The translations under genes and the position numbers were made by a program. From assembly GCA_004294385.1 (NCBI GenBank), contig REAP01000013.1, forward strand, positions 1 to 46,869: a DNA stretch of 46,869 nt, in the 5' to 3' direction. How positions within the stretch are numbered: the stretch's first letter is position 1; the number at the start of each line of letters is the position of its first letter. This document shows positions 8,486 to 16,559 of the stretch, piece after piece. A model generated the notes under the pieces. That model did not search any database, was not told where the DNA came from, and saw nothing but the letters and a program-made list of their open reading frames with translations. This DNA comes from Oscillatoriales cyanobacterium (GTDB lineage Bacteria; Cyanobacteriota; Cyanobacteriia; Cyanobacteriales; Microcoleaceae).

Positions 8486-8520
8486 ATGCCCAATTCCCAA
8501 TTCCCAATTCCCAATTCCCA
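8486..8520. repeat. CCCAATT heptanucleotide tandem repeat
   Basis: About four and a half copies of CCCAATT end immediately before the AAGGAG ribosome site of the gene at 8534. Same motif as the tracts at 11270 and 12601. Confidence 0.85.
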
Positions 8521-8533
8521 AAAAGGAGATACT

Positions 8534-8773
8534 ATGCTTCAAAGATACTCTGAGTTAGCAGCGCCAGATCGCATTATCCTGATGAAAGACGAGGTATATA
8601 AATTGCCTCAAACTCATCGAGAAATTCAAGTCTTGTCAGGAATTGCTTGGATCACGCTTGACGAACAGGACATCATCTTAGACCGTTCAGAAAAAACATT
8701 ACTTCCATCCAGTAAAAACCCTGCTGTCATATCCGCACTCAACAATGTGCCACTGATTCTGGCAGTTTGGTGA
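8534..8773 (+). CDS. DUF2917-like small protein
   Basis: 79 residues. The central part (VYKLPQTHREIQVLSGIAWITLDEQDIIL) has the pattern of DUF2917 proteins: short beta strands, then G-x-x-W-x-T followed by an Asp. The function of that family is unknown. The ATG at 8534 is chosen because AAAAGGAGAT lies directly upstream. A longer frame from 8486 would only translate the heptad repeat. It sits 113 bp after the previous small gene and may be co-transcribed with it. Confidence 0.6.
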   Translation: MLQRYSELAAPDRIILMKDEVYKLPQTHREIQVLSGIAWITLDEQDIILDRSEKTLLPSSKNPAVISALNNVPLILAVW

Positions 8774-8790
8774 CACGAGAACAAAAAAAA

Positions 8791-9070
8791 TTAGGACGGG
8801 AGTGCCCATAGGTGTCAACTTAAGGTCAAACCCAGTCAGAGACTACGGTTTTACTGTTAAGCCTAGATCCCCCCTAGCCCCCCTTAAGAAGGGGGGAACC
8901 GGAAATGGATCAAAGTCCCCCTTCTTAAGGGGGATTTAGGGGGATCTAGACTTGGCTATGAACAAGAGATACAAAGGCTTTCAGACTTAAGTTGACACCT
9001 ATGGGGAGTGCCATTTCCCGACAAGATTATTTTGGGTAGGGAAGCGGCATTGCCGTGTCCTCTATGTCAT
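8791..9070. repeat. GGACACGGCACTGCC-type palindromic repeat, interrupted
   Basis: Joining 8791-8806 to 9013-9070 reconstructs the hairpin repeat seen whole at 16319-16399 (GGACACGGCAGTGCC, TAGGGA, GTGTCCTCTAT). It is split by the miniature element at 8807-9003. Confidence 0.65.
8807..9003. mobile_element. miniature element, CATAGGTGTCAACTTAAG ends, copy 1 (variant interior)
   Basis: 197 bp with near-perfect terminal inverted repeats CATAGGTGTCAACTTAAG / CTTAAGTTGACACCTATG, flanked by 9-bp direct repeats GGGAGTGCC at 8798-8806 and 9004-9012. The interior differs from the other three copies: it holds the CCCCCTTAAG / CTTAAGGGGG hairpin sequence that also forms the middle of the 145-bp elements. 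No coding capacity. Confidence 0.8.
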
Positions 9071-9081
9071 AAGGAGTGCAA

Positions 9082-9450
9082 CTGAGATCTTCCAGCATTC
9101 TCAATTAGCCTTTTATGAACAGGCAAGATGCCTATTCCACAAGAAAATAGAGTCTTTGTGGAATAGGTATCTTGCCATTGGTGTCAACTTAAGCCTGAAA
9201 GCCCGCCAAGTCTGTCTGTGAGCCCGCGAATCCTAAGCGGGGTTGAAACCCCTGTCTAATAGAAGACAGTCGGTTGAAACCGACGGTCGATTTGCCCCAA
9301 ACCAATACATATCAACTAATTCTTCAGTCCTCTTTGAGAGGACTTTCGCTATGTGAGACTCGGTTTCAACCCCTGTCGGACTATTGGTTCTACCTTAAGT
9401 TGACACCAATGGTATCTTGCCTGTTGCTGACAATGGTGCCAAGATCTCAG
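9082..9450. repeat. GGCAAGATGCC hairpin element with CTGAGATCTT ends, interrupted
   Basis: Terminal inverted repeat CTGAGATCTT (9082) / AAGATCTCAG (9450), with an internal palindrome around AACAGGCAAGATGCC and its complement. Without the nested 236-bp element and its duplication it would be about 124 bp, close to the 123-bp copy at 24647-24769. Confidence 0.65.
9176..9411 (-). mobile_element. miniature element, CATTGGTGTCAACTTAAG ends, copy 2
   Basis: 236 bp, ends CATTGGTGTCAACTTAAG / CTTAAGTTGACACCAATG, with 9-bp direct repeats GTATCTTGC at 9167-9175 and 9412-9420. The interior (GACAGGGGTTGAAACC, AGAGGACT hairpins) matches copies 3 and 4 in reverse orientation. It has inserted in the GGCAAGATGCC hairpin element. 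Confidence 0.85.
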
Positions 9451-9571
9451 GTGCAACCGGAATTGATATCAGAAGGTTGATTAACTGTAGCTACTGACAA
9501 GAAATGTGATAGATCAACCCCAAAGCGGTCTATCTTAAAAGTGATCACTTGGCTTTTGGAGGACTCGTTCG

Positions 9572-10654
9572 GTGCACTGTCGCTCTTACTACTTCAGCTA
9601 TGTCGCAGCTACAAGTATTATCCTATCGCCCGCACTCACCGTACTGACAATCTCAGACGCATGGGCATTGGCCCCAATTATGGCCAGAGGTGTTCGTGTG
9701 GGCGATTCCCGACAGGATAGCTTCGGTTTACGTGCCCAAGCCACAGACTCCAAAACGCAAGCAGACTTACTCTTGGAAAAAGGAGTAAAAAATCACCGCC
9801 AAGGTTTGTTTCGAGAAGCAATCCAGGCTTTTGAACAAGCTTTGGCAATTCGTCAGCAATTGGGCGACAAACCGGGAATCGGAGAAACCCTCAACAATTT
9901 GGGGGAAGTTTACGGCGAAATGGGTTTACAGCCCAAAGCTTTGGAAGTTTTGCAGCAAGCTTTAGCCATCCACCGAGAAATCGGCGCAGGAAGTCGCACA
10001 GCGCGCACCCTGAATCTCATCGGTTTTGTGAACCGGGTTGCAGACAATTTTTCTGAAGCTATGAAACTGCATCAAGAAGCTTTGGAACTGGCTAAAACTG
10101 CCAATGACCAAATTGAAATAGCAGAATCTTTTCACAACATTGGGGCGGTGTACGGAGAACAGGGAAGTTACGCTAAGGCGATCGAATTTTACCAGCAAGC
10201 GCGAACGATTCGGACTAAAGAGGGCGATCGGCGAGACTTAGGCCGTACTCTTAATAATATGGGCGGCGTTTATTACAATATCGGTGATTTTAATAGAGCG
10301 ATGGAATTTTACCATCAAGCTTTAGCAATTCGCCGCGAAATTGGAGATAGAGCCGGTGTTGGCCGCCTGCTAAATAATATGGCACTTACTTCTCGTAAAC
10401 TTGGCAAAGATACCCAAGCGCTGATTTATTTTCAGCAAGCGATGATTATGCTAGAAGCAATCGGTGATCGAGCAAGTGTCGGACGTTTGCTAAATAATAT
10501 GGGTGCGATTTATGAACGTCTCGGTCAACAGGGCAAAGCTCTGGAATCCTATGAACGAGCTTTGAAGATTGTGCGCGAGGGTGGCGATAAAGTGGGAGAA
10601 AATACAGCGACGGAGGGAATTAGGCGATTGTCTTCTGGCCAGCGTTTGCCATAA
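9572..10654 (+). CDS. secreted or periplasmic TPR-repeat protein
   Basis: 360 residues beginning with a hydrophobic signal-like segment (about 8-32, ending SDAWA). At least six tetratricopeptide repeats of 40 residues follow from about 65 to 340, each with the N-N-[LM]-G-x-x-Y signature and the long spacing typical of cyanobacterial TPR proteins. TPRs serve as protein-docking surfaces; the partner is unknown. The start is GTG, preceded by GGAGGA at 9558-9563. No operon partner is evident. The final repeat ends a few residues before the C-terminus. Confidence 0.85.
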   Translation: MHCRSYYFSYVAATSIILSPALTVLTISDAWALAPIMARGVRVGDSRQDSFGLRAQATDSKTQADLLLEKGVKNHRQGLFREAIQAFEQALAIRQQLGDKPGIGETLNNLGEVYGEMGLQPKALEVLQQALAIHREIGAGSRTARTLNLIGFVNRVADNFSEAMKLHQEALELAKTANDQIEIAESFHNIGAVYGEQGSYAKAIEFYQQARTIRTKEGDRRDLGRTLNNMGGVYYNIGDFNRAMEFYHQALAIRREIGDRAGVGRLLNNMALTSRKLGKDTQALIYFQQAMIMLEAIGDRASVGRLLNNMGAIYERLGQQGKALESYERALKIVREGGDKVGENTATEGIRRLSSGQRLP

Positions 10655-10710
10655 TAGTGGCTGTTCACGCAAAGTTAAGCTGTTACGCATTTAAACCACT
10701 AACTATCCAT

Positions 10711-10775
10711 GTAGGGTGCGTCAGTATGATCAGGTTTTCCGTTTCAGAGTAAGGGTTCTAGCTGACGCACCCTAC
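10711..10775. repeat. GTAGGGTGCGTCA inverted repeat
   Basis: 65 bp with ends GTAGGGTGCGTCA / TGACGCACCCTAC, a widespread bacterial hairpin repeat. A second member is at 23784-23847. Confidence 0.85.
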
Positions 10776-10814
10776 TAGCTTTAAGTTTTTTTGCACCAGG
10801 TTATAGGTAAGCAA

Positions 10815-10835
10815 CCCCGGTCTAAAGACACGGGG
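10815..10835. other. hairpin, CCCCG-TCT-aaa-AGA-CGGGG
   Basis: CCCCGGTCT and AGACACGGGG form a stem of about eight pairs with one mismatch. Hairpins like this mark ends of IS200/IS605 elements, but no transposase frame is nearby. It lacks the T run of a terminator. Confidence 0.3.
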
Positions 10836-10896
10836 CTTGGGCCAAATAAATGATATCATTTTTGAGGGTGGGTTCGATTAATATAGGAGAGAAATT

Positions 10897-11115
10897 ATGC
10901 AGCGTCTTGGGTTGCTCGCTCCCCATTTACTTCGAGCTGCTAGGGGAGCTTATCGCCTGTATCTAGAATTACATTCTGAGCAGATGCAGCGTCCGACTGG
11001 TATAGTAGTGTGTCTTGGGCGCGATCGCGCTCAGTTGATTTTTACTTCGCAGCCAATTTTGTTGCCCGGTGAATGTTTTGTGACTTTTGAAGAGATTGAA
11101 TCGCAAATGTATTAG
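10897..11115 (+). CDS. hypothetical small protein, 72 residues
   Basis: Unrecognised family. It has an Arg/Leu-rich amphipathic N-terminal half and a beta-rich second half (TGIVVCLGRDRAQLIFTSQPILLPGE). AGGAGAG stands seven bases before the ATG, which supports real translation. It lies upstream of a 380-bp repeat tract that separates it from pilD. Confidence 0.55.
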   Translation: MQRLGLLAPHLLRAARGAYRLYLELHSEQMQRPTGIVVCLGRDRAQLIFTSQPILLPGECFVTFEEIESQMY

Positions 11116-11118
11116 TTA

Positions 11119-11503
11119 TTGGGAATGGGGAATGGGGAATGGGGAATTGGGAATTGGTAATGGTTATTTGTTAATGGTTATTTGTTAATGGTTATTTGTT
11201 AATGGTTATTTGTTAATGGTTATTTGTTAATGGTTATTTGTTAATGGTTATTTGTTGGTTTCAATAACTAATTCTCAATGCCCAATTCTCAATGCCCAAT
11301 CCCCAATGCCCAATCCCCAATTCCCAATTCCCGATGCCCAATGCCCAATGCCCAATTCTCAATGCCCAATTCTCAATGCCCAATCCCCAATGCCCAATCC
11401 CCAATTCCCAATCCCCAATTCCCAATTCCCGATGCCCAATGCCCAATTCCCAATTCCCAATTCCCAATTCCCAATTCCCAATTCCCAATTCCCAATTCCC
11501 AAT
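11119..11503. repeat. compound heptad-repeat tract upstream of pilD
   Basis: Three parts: GGGGAAT/GGGAATT heptads at 11119-11157, about seven copies of the 14-mer TTATTTGTTAATGG at 11158-11262, and about 30 heptads CCCAATT/CCCAATG/CCCCAAT at 11278-11503. The first and last parts are complementary, so the transcript could fold into one very long stem with the 14-mers in the loop. It resembles the short tandemly repeated heptamers described in filamentous cyanobacteria. Confidence 0.9.
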
Positions 11504-11505
11504 CA

Positions 11506-12333
11506 ATGGAACTTATATTTAATTGCCTTGTTTATACCATTGTATTTGTTGTCGGATCGGCGATCGGCAGTTTCCTGAATGTGGTAGTTTATCGCTTACC
11601 TGCGGGTTTGTCGGTGATACATCCCCCTTCTCGTTGTCCGAAATGTTTGAATCAACTTAAATCTTACGAAAATGTACCAGTTTTCGGTTGGCTGTGGCTG
11701 CGGGGACGCTGCAAAAACTGTCGTTGTCGCATTTCAGTACGCTATCCGCTGGTGGAAGCAGCTATGGGTTTGCTGTTTTTGTTGATTTTCTGGCAGTTTG
11801 GGCTCACAGTGCAAACTCTGGGGTTTTGGACTCTGTTTAGCTGGCTTTTGGCTTTGTCTTTGATTGATTGCGATACAATGACATTGCCCAATTCTTTGAC
11901 TCGATCGGGCTTGGTGCTTGGGCTGGTTTTTCAAGTGGCTAAGGGCTGGTGGCCGATATTTAGTGCGACGGGCTTGGTACACCATCTGGTACTTGACGGT
12001 ATCCTGGGAGCAGTTGTCGGACTCTGGTTGTTTGATATCATTGGGTTCGCTGGCTCGATCGCCTTTGGGCAAAATGCGATGGGGGCCGGAGATACCAAAT
12101 TGGCCGCTTTGATGGGAGCTTGGCTGGGCTGGAAATACTTGCTGTTAGCGGGATTTATCGCTTGTTTAGCTGGGGCTGTGGCTGGTGGGGGGGCGATCGC
12201 GATCGGATTGCTCGATCGGCGTCAACCGATGCCTTTTGGCCCATTTCTGGCTCTGGGTGCAGCAATTACAGCTCTCTGGGGCGAAGCGATCTTATCTACT
12301 TACTGGCAATTGTTTTTCCCGAATTTGAGTTGA
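11506..12333 (+). CDS. pilD: prepilin peptidase / N-methyltransferase (type IV pilus leader peptidase)
   Basis: 275-residue membrane protease that removes the leader of type IV prepilins and methylates the new N-terminus. Zinc-site cysteines C44/C47 and C69/C72 lie in the cytoplasmic N-terminal loop. The aspartic protease residues are in [11 protein letters not shown] (D121/D123) and GAGDTKL (D196). About seven to eight hydrophobic segments follow. Start chosen at 11506 (MELIFN), where similarity to the family begins. There is no Shine-Dalgarno because the leader is heptad repeat, and that repeat stays open in the same frame for 76 more codons from 11278 (MPNSQ/IPNSQ heptads). Whether the extension is translated is unknown. 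Confidence 0.92.
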   Translation: MELIFNCLVYTIVFVVGSAIGSFLNVVVYRLPAGLSVIHPPSRCPKCLNQLKSYENVPVFGWLWLRGRCKNCRCRISVRYPLVEAAMGLLFLLIFWQFGLTVQTLGFWTLFSWLLALSLIDCDTMTLPNSLTRSGLVLGLVFQVAKGWWPIFSATGLVHHLVLDGILGAVVGLWLFDIIGFAGSIAFGQNAMGAGDTKLAALMGAWLGWKYLLLAGFIACLAGAVAGGGAIAIGLLDRRQPMPFGPFLALGAAITALWGEAILSTYWQLFFPNLS

Positions 12334-12396
12334 TGACGTGGATGTTTACCGCGCGATCGAACGTAAGATTGTCTCAAAAATTGGTAAAATTGTTCC

Positions 12397-12519
12397 GTGT
12401 CTTGGATTACAGTAAAAACCACTAGCTTTCGTTGGGAAGCGGAATTGATGCAGCAAATCCTTGCTGCTCATCAAATCCCAGCCCGGATACTTGACTTGGG
12501 TTTGGTTATTAGTTATTAG
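12397..12519 (+). pseudogene. truncated DUF2007-type gene
   Basis: A GTG-started frame of 40 codons reads SWITVKTTSFRWEAELMQQI and then ILAAHQIPARILDLGL, the first half of the cyanobacterial DUF2007 (putative signal transducing) family. The frame runs into the TTATTAG heptad repeat and stops at TAG 12517-12519. The conserved second half is missing. Probably cut by expansion or insertion of the repeat tract. Confidence 0.7.
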
Positions 12520-12655
12520 TGATTGGTGATTGTTTTAGTTATCAATAAGTAACAAGTAACAAGTAACAAATAACAAATAACAAATAACAAATAACAAATT
12601 CCCGATGCCCAATGCCCAATGCCCAATTCCCAATTCCCAATTCCCAATTAACAAT
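12503..12655. repeat. heptad-repeat tract upstream of accD
   Basis: GGTTATTAGTTATTAG, then AACAAGT/AACAAAT heptads (about eight), then CCCAATG/CCCAATT heptads (about six). It ends 12 bp before accD and occupies the position of its ribosome site. Confidence 0.85.
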
Positions 12656-12667
12656 TACTAAGTTTTA

Positions 12668-13618
12668 ATGTCTTTATTTGATTGGTTTGCAAATCGACGA
12701 AAATCAGTACCGAACTCCCAAGAACGGCCGGAACGAGAAATTGCGGACGGACTTTGGAATAAATGCGAATCTTGCGGTGCGCTGAGTTATACCAAAGACC
12801 TGCGAGCAAATCAAATGGTTTGTTTGGAATGCGGGCATCACATTAGAGTTTACAGTGACGATCGCATCGAGCAGTTGATCGATGCCAATACTTGGATGCC
12901 GATTAACGAAGGACTCCACGCCACCGATCCCTTGAAATTTCGCGATCGCAAAAAATATAGCGATCGGCTCCGGGAATTTCAAGAAAAAACAGGCCACTTA
13001 GACGCGGTAGAAACAGGCATTGGCCAACTCGAAACCTTACCCGTCGCCCTCGGAGTCATGGAATTTCAGTTCATTGGCGGCAGCATGGGCTCCGTCGTCG
13101 GAGAAAAACTGACTCGCCTCATCGAACACGGGACACGGGAACACCTACCAGTGATCATTGTCTGCGCTTCGGGCGGTGCGAGAATGCAGGAAGGGATGCT
13201 CAGCTTGATGCAAATGGCGAAAATTTCCGGGGCCCTGGAACGCCACCGGGAAGCCAGACAGTTGTACATCGCAATTTTGACTCACCCGACAACAGGCGGT
13301 GTCACGGCGAGTTTTGCCATGCTGGGAGACATTACTATTGCAGAGCCAAAAGCAACTGTCGCTTTTACTGGTGGCCGAGTGATTGAGCAAACTCTGCGGG
13401 AAAAGTTGCCGGAAAATTATCAAACTTCCGAATATTCTTTTGCCCACGGTTTTGTAGATTTGATTGTCCCCCGGACTCAGTTAAAGAAGACTTTGGCTCA
13501 GCTCATCAGTCTGCACCAGCCCCAGCTTTCCTTGGGGCGATCGCAATCTGAGGAACTCGAACCCCCAGACACCCACGTTTTCCCTGCACAGACTCACGCT
13601 TTCGAGCTTTCGCCCTAA
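12668..13618 (+). CDS. accD: acetyl-CoA carboxylase carboxyltransferase subunit beta
   Basis: 316 residues. Half of the carboxyltransferase that makes malonyl-CoA for fatty acid synthesis. The N-terminal zinc ribbon is intact (C33, C36, C52, C55), followed by the crotonase-fold domain with [11 protein letters not shown] and the [10 protein letters not shown] oxyanion-site region. Length is normal for cyanobacteria. The C-terminal 35 residues are low-similarity and polar. No Shine-Dalgarno is visible because the leader is repeat sequence. accA is not in the window. Confidence 0.96.
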   Translation: MSLFDWFANRRKSVPNSQERPEREIADGLWNKCESCGALSYTKDLRANQMVCLECGHHIRVYSDDRIEQLIDANTWMPINEGLHATDPLKFRDRKKYSDRLREFQEKTGHLDAVETGIGQLETLPVALGVMEFQFIGGSMGSVVGEKLTRLIEHGTREHLPVIIVCASGGARMQEGMLSLMQMAKISGALERHREARQLYIAILTHPTTGGVTASFAMLGDITIAEPKATVAFTGGRVIEQTLREKLPENYQTSEYSFAHGFVDLIVPRTQLKKTLAQLISLHQPQLSLGRSQSEELEPPDTHVFPAQTHAFELSP

Positions 13619-13836
13619 TCGGTACTGCACTTGTGAATAAGGACACTGCAATGGGATGATATTTATTGGAAGTTGATTTGCGATCGAGCTCTTCTGAGCA
13701 GAAATACTTAGTAAGTTAGCAGTTAGTTGGCTCTGACAACTAAATCCAGAACAAACTAACAGCGCTTTGTGAAATTGTCCAGTTGTAAGTTAATTAGCCG
13801 TCAACCCTGTTTTCACCCGTCAGCGACCTAAAAATT

Positions 13837-14028
13837 ATGGGTTTTGCAGACCTGTCCATCGCAGAAATAGCAGAGGACTTCAACGTCCCTGTTGAAGACG
13901 TGATCCGCTTGTGTAACGAGTTGGAAATTGCCTATAAACATCCTCAAACCCGTTTGGCCCTAGAGGATGTTAAGGCAATTATGTCGGCTCTAGAAAAGAG
14001 ACGCGACTCAAAACTTATCACAGATTGA
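13837..14028 (+). CDS. small conserved cyanobacterial helical protein
   Basis: 63 residues: IAEIAEDFNVPVEDVIRLCNELEIAYKHPQTRLALEDVKAIMSAL. The first half has the pattern of a helix-turn-helix or IF2-N-like three-helix unit. It resembles small proteins found only in cyanobacteria, but I cannot name a function. It has its own 218-bp upstream region after accD and no evident Shine-Dalgarno. Confidence 0.65.
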   Translation: MGFADLSIAEIAEDFNVPVEDVIRLCNELEIAYKHPQTRLALEDVKAIMSALEKRRDSKLITD

Positions 14029-14107
14029 TTGCACAATTCCTTTACCCTTAAAGGTATTGTAAAACTTCATTGAGTTTATAAGCAATTATAGACAATAATG
14101 GTGTTAT

Positions 14108-14341
14108 ACAGAAACAGATCCTGTATTTACTGGTAGGCGAATCAAGCGAGGTTTGTACAAAACATCAATTGGTCAATTAATCAATTCTGATGTTAACGGT
14201 TCGTACAACATCCTCAGAAAAGCAATCCCAAATGCGTTCAGCGATGGGATAGAGAGCTGCGTAGTTCAGCCGAGGCGGGTTAATCCGCTCAAAGTAAAAG
14301 TGAAGGGGGAGGGACTTGAAGCCTCCCATGTCTATAAATGA
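14108..14341 (+). pseudogene. 3' remnant of an IS200/IS605-type tnpB (OrfB)
   Basis: A frame without a proper start reads TETDPVFTGRRIKRGLYKTS and then INSDVNGSYNILRKAIPNAF, the C-terminal RuvC-proximal part of TnpB (the DVNGSYN block holds the last catalytic Asp). It ends at 14341. The hairpin GGGAGG...CCTCCC at about 14309-14331 is the usual right-end structure. The upstream three quarters of the transposase are gone, so the fragment cannot move itself. Confidence 0.85.
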
Positions 14342-14477
14342 CTATACTTTTGCCAGCTATAAGCGCATCAGATTTCACCAGTTGTCGTCCTACTCTGGAA
14401 TTTCAGCTCTTAAATCTGTTTGCCCGCTCTCTCAAAGAGCCTTCAATAAATTCGCCTGATTTTTTTTAAGGAGAACC

Positions 14478-14966
14478 ATGCTTAAAAGATATTTCATTGC
14501 TCTGACCGCTGTATTCTTGACATTCCAGTTATTTGTCAGCAGTGCGATGGCTGTTGAACTGAGTCCCGAACTCCGTACTGTGACTTTAAATGACAAAGGC
14601 GCTCCTGTGGTGCTAAGCCTCAAACAGGTTCAGCAAGGCAAACGCTTGTTTGGTTCGACTTGCGCTCAATGTCACAACTCAGGAATGACGAAAACTGACC
14701 CGAATGTGAATTTGAGTCCCGAAACTCTAGCTTTGGCAAACCCTCCTCGAAATAATGTTGAGTCCTTGGTGGACTATATGAAAAATCCCACAACTTATGA
14801 CGGTTTTGAGGAGATTTCTGAGCTACATCCGAGCATGAAGAGCGCTGATATTTTTGCTGAGATGAGAAATCTCTCGGATGATGATTTGTACGCCATTGCA
14901 GGTCACATTCTGTTGCAACCAAAAATTATTGGTAAGCAGTGGGCTGGTGGTAAAGGCGCTCGTTAA
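14478..14966 (+). CDS. psbV: photosystem II extrinsic cytochrome c550
   Basis: 162 residues. Lumenal heme protein that stabilises the oxygen-evolving side of photosystem II. Signal peptide is residues 1-25 (cleavage after AMA). Heme motif CAQCH is at 62-66, and the second axial ligand H117 (mature His92) is in SELHPS. The ending KGAR is typical of complete PsbV. AAGGAG lies directly before the ATG. It heads the psbV-psbV2-petJ cluster. Confidence 0.97.
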   Translation: MLKRYFIALTAVFLTFQLFVSSAMAVELSPELRTVTLNDKGAPVVLSLKQVQQGKRLFGSTCAQCHNSGMTKTDPNVNLSPETLALANPPRNNVESLVDYMKNPTTYDGFEEISELHPSMKSADIFAEMRNLSDDDLYAIAGHILLQPKIIGKQWAGGKGAR

Positions 14967-14969
14967 TTG

Positions 14970-15080
14970 ATTTTAGATTTTAGATTTTGGATTTTGGATT
15001 GGGAGGGGCTAGAGTTTGCCAAAAGTTATTGTTGTTCTCTAGTTGGCTTCTATCGAAAATCTAAAATCTAAAATTTACCA
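14970..15080. repeat. ATTTTAG heptad inverted repeat between psbV and psbV2
   Basis: TTTTAGATTTTAGATTTTGG on the left and GAAAATCTAAAATCTAAAAT on the right can pair across about 55 bp. This would separate psbV from psbV2 in the transcript, as an attenuator or terminator-like hairpin. Its effect is unknown. Confidence 0.6.
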
Positions 15081-15115
15081 TTGGCTCATTCAATATCGCA
15101 AAAAGTTGTATCGTC

Positions 15116-15613
15116 ATGCTGCGTCGTGGTATTTTTGTCTGCTTTCTGTTGGGAATTTTAATTATTTTGCCACTCGTGCTGCTGGCACCTCAGCCTGTTT
15201 TGGCTGCAACTAATTATGTGACTCGCTACCTACAAGTCACTGAACCTGTGCCAATGGAATTGGACGCTGAGGGACACACTCGATTATTTTCGGCTCAGGA
15301 TATGACAGCCGGCAAACAGTTGTTTGAGCAAAACTGCCTCAACTGTCACGTCGGAGGTGCTACTTTGCCAGATCCGACTATCTCTCTGTCTTTGGCTACT
15401 CTCCAGGGAGCAACGCCTCCTCGCAACAACATCAATAGTTTGGTGGGATATCTGAGACAACCGATGACTTATGATGGCAGTGAGGAAAGTTTTTGGTGTC
15501 GCCAAGTGCCGGAAAGCTGGATGTCACAGCCTGAAATTGAAGATTTGGCTGCTTTTTTGCTTCGGGCGGCTCAGAAGGCTCCGGGATGGGGTACGGATGA
15601 TTTTGAGAGTTGA
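15116..15613 (+). CDS. psbV2: cytochrome c550-like protein PsbV2
   Basis: 165 residues. Signal peptide about 1-30 (PVLA cleavage). Heme motif CLNCH is at 74-78. The PsbV core pattern ATPPRNNINSLVGYLRQPMTYDG is kept. Where PsbV has its axial His, this protein has ESFWCRQVPESW, so C128 is the natural sixth ligand. This agrees with the unusual His/Cys heme described for PsbV2 of thermophilic cyanobacteria. Its physiological role is not settled. Position between psbV and petJ is the conserved one. Confidence 0.9.
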   Translation: MLRRGIFVCFLLGILIILPLVLLAPQPVLAATNYVTRYLQVTEPVPMELDAEGHTRLFSAQDMTAGKQLFEQNCLNCHVGGATLPDPTISLSLATLQGATPPRNNINSLVGYLRQPMTYDGSEESFWCRQVPESWMSQPEIEDLAAFLLRAAQKAPGWGTDDFES

Positions 15614-15751
15614 ACTGCTGCAAAAAGTGGTAAATTATTCGGAAATTTGCGATCGCCCGCGTCCCAATTTTCTAGTCGGGATTCAACCCGACATTTCAGG
15701 TAAAATAACTAAAGAACCACCATGAACGGTGTCCATTAGAGGAGAACTACG

Positions 15752-16090
15752 TTGAAAAGACTCTTATCGATCGCTCTGTTAGCGTTGGCAATTTTTACTG
15801 TCGGCTTCGGCAGCCCTGCTTTGGCTGGAGACGCTGCTAAAGGAGCTAAACTGTTTAAGGCCAACTGCTCTGCTTGTCACATCGGCGGCGGTAACGTCGT
15901 GATGTCCATGAAAACCTTGAAAACCGCTGCCCTAGAAAAGTACGGCATGAATTCTCTGAAAGCTATTACCACTCAGGTAACTAAGGGCAAAAATGCTATG
16001 CCTGCTTTCGGGACTCGTTTGAAGCCTGAACAAATCGAGGATGTCGCAACCTACGTCCTCGAACAATCTGCGAAAGACTGGAAAGGCTAA
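15752..16090 (+). CDS. petJ: cytochrome c6
   Basis: 112 residues. Soluble lumenal electron carrier between cytochrome b6f and photosystem I, alternative to plastocyanin. Signal peptide 1-25 (PALA cleavage), heme motif CSACH 39-43, Met axial ligand M83 in NAMPAFG, and the conserved YGMNS block. The start is TTG, chosen because AGAGGAGA lies just upstream and a full signal peptide begins there. petJ is copper-regulated in other cyanobacteria. No specific site was recognised in the 138-bp upstream region, which contains a GTCGGG-attcaa-CCCGAC hairpin. Confidence 0.96.
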   Translation: MKRLLSIALLALAIFTVGFGSPALAGDAAKGAKLFKANCSACHIGGGNVVMSMKTLKTAALEKYGMNSLKAITTQVTKGKNAMPAFGTRLKPEQIEDVATYVLEQSAKDWKG

Positions 16091-16255
16091 ACTGCCTCTC
16101 TGAACAGACTTGATTTAACCCGAAACTTGTCTTTTCGATCGCACCCTCTCTCACCCTTTGGCGAATAAATGTCGGTTTGCAGCGATCTTAACCTATTTGG
16201 GACAGCGCGCCAGAAATCGGATTTTTATTTGCCCTTGGGCGGGGGAGGGACGTTT

Positions 16256-16400
16256 TATTTTAGATTTTAGATTTTGGATTTTGGATTGAAGAATTGAAGA
16301 ATTGAAGAATGCCAAAATTAGGACACGGCAGTGCCGTTTCCCTACAATATTATTTTCGGTAGGGACACGGCACGGTGCCGTGTCCTCTATATCATTCCGA
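16256..16400. repeat. ATTTTAG/GAATTGAA tract and intact GGACACGGCAGTGCC hairpin repeat
   Basis: At 16256-16310 are short ATTTTAG-type and GAAGAATT repeats. At 16319-16399 is an uninterrupted palindromic repeat with arms GGACACGGCAGTGCC and GGCACGGTGCCGTGTCC. This is the empty-site form of the repeats split by miniature elements at 8807 and 27307. The rest of 16091-16559 shows no gene. Confidence 0.75.
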
Positions 16401-16559
16401 TGCAACCTGACTTTGGATAAATTGTCAAGCACCTTATATTAAGATTTATTAGTGGTACGGTTCATAAATTAAAAGTGTGTGCTAGGGTTAAAAACCTTTA
16501 CTAGCAAAATCTTGAAATCAAAATTAAAGTCGATCGGGGATCTGGAATCTACACCTACC

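Noticed and set aside
10815..10835. Possible intrinsic terminator after the TPR gene
   Set aside because: Stem present but no T run follows, and it lies 160 bp beyond the gene; kept only as a hairpin.
11252..11578. Several overlapping open frames on both strands within the heptad tract
   Set aside because: They are products of a stop-free 21-base translation period in a repeat and have no independent ribosome site or similarity.
12120..12425. Plus-strand open frame overlapping the end of pilD and the DUF2007 fragment
   Set aside because: Composition and lack of similarity mark it as an out-of-frame reading of pilD.
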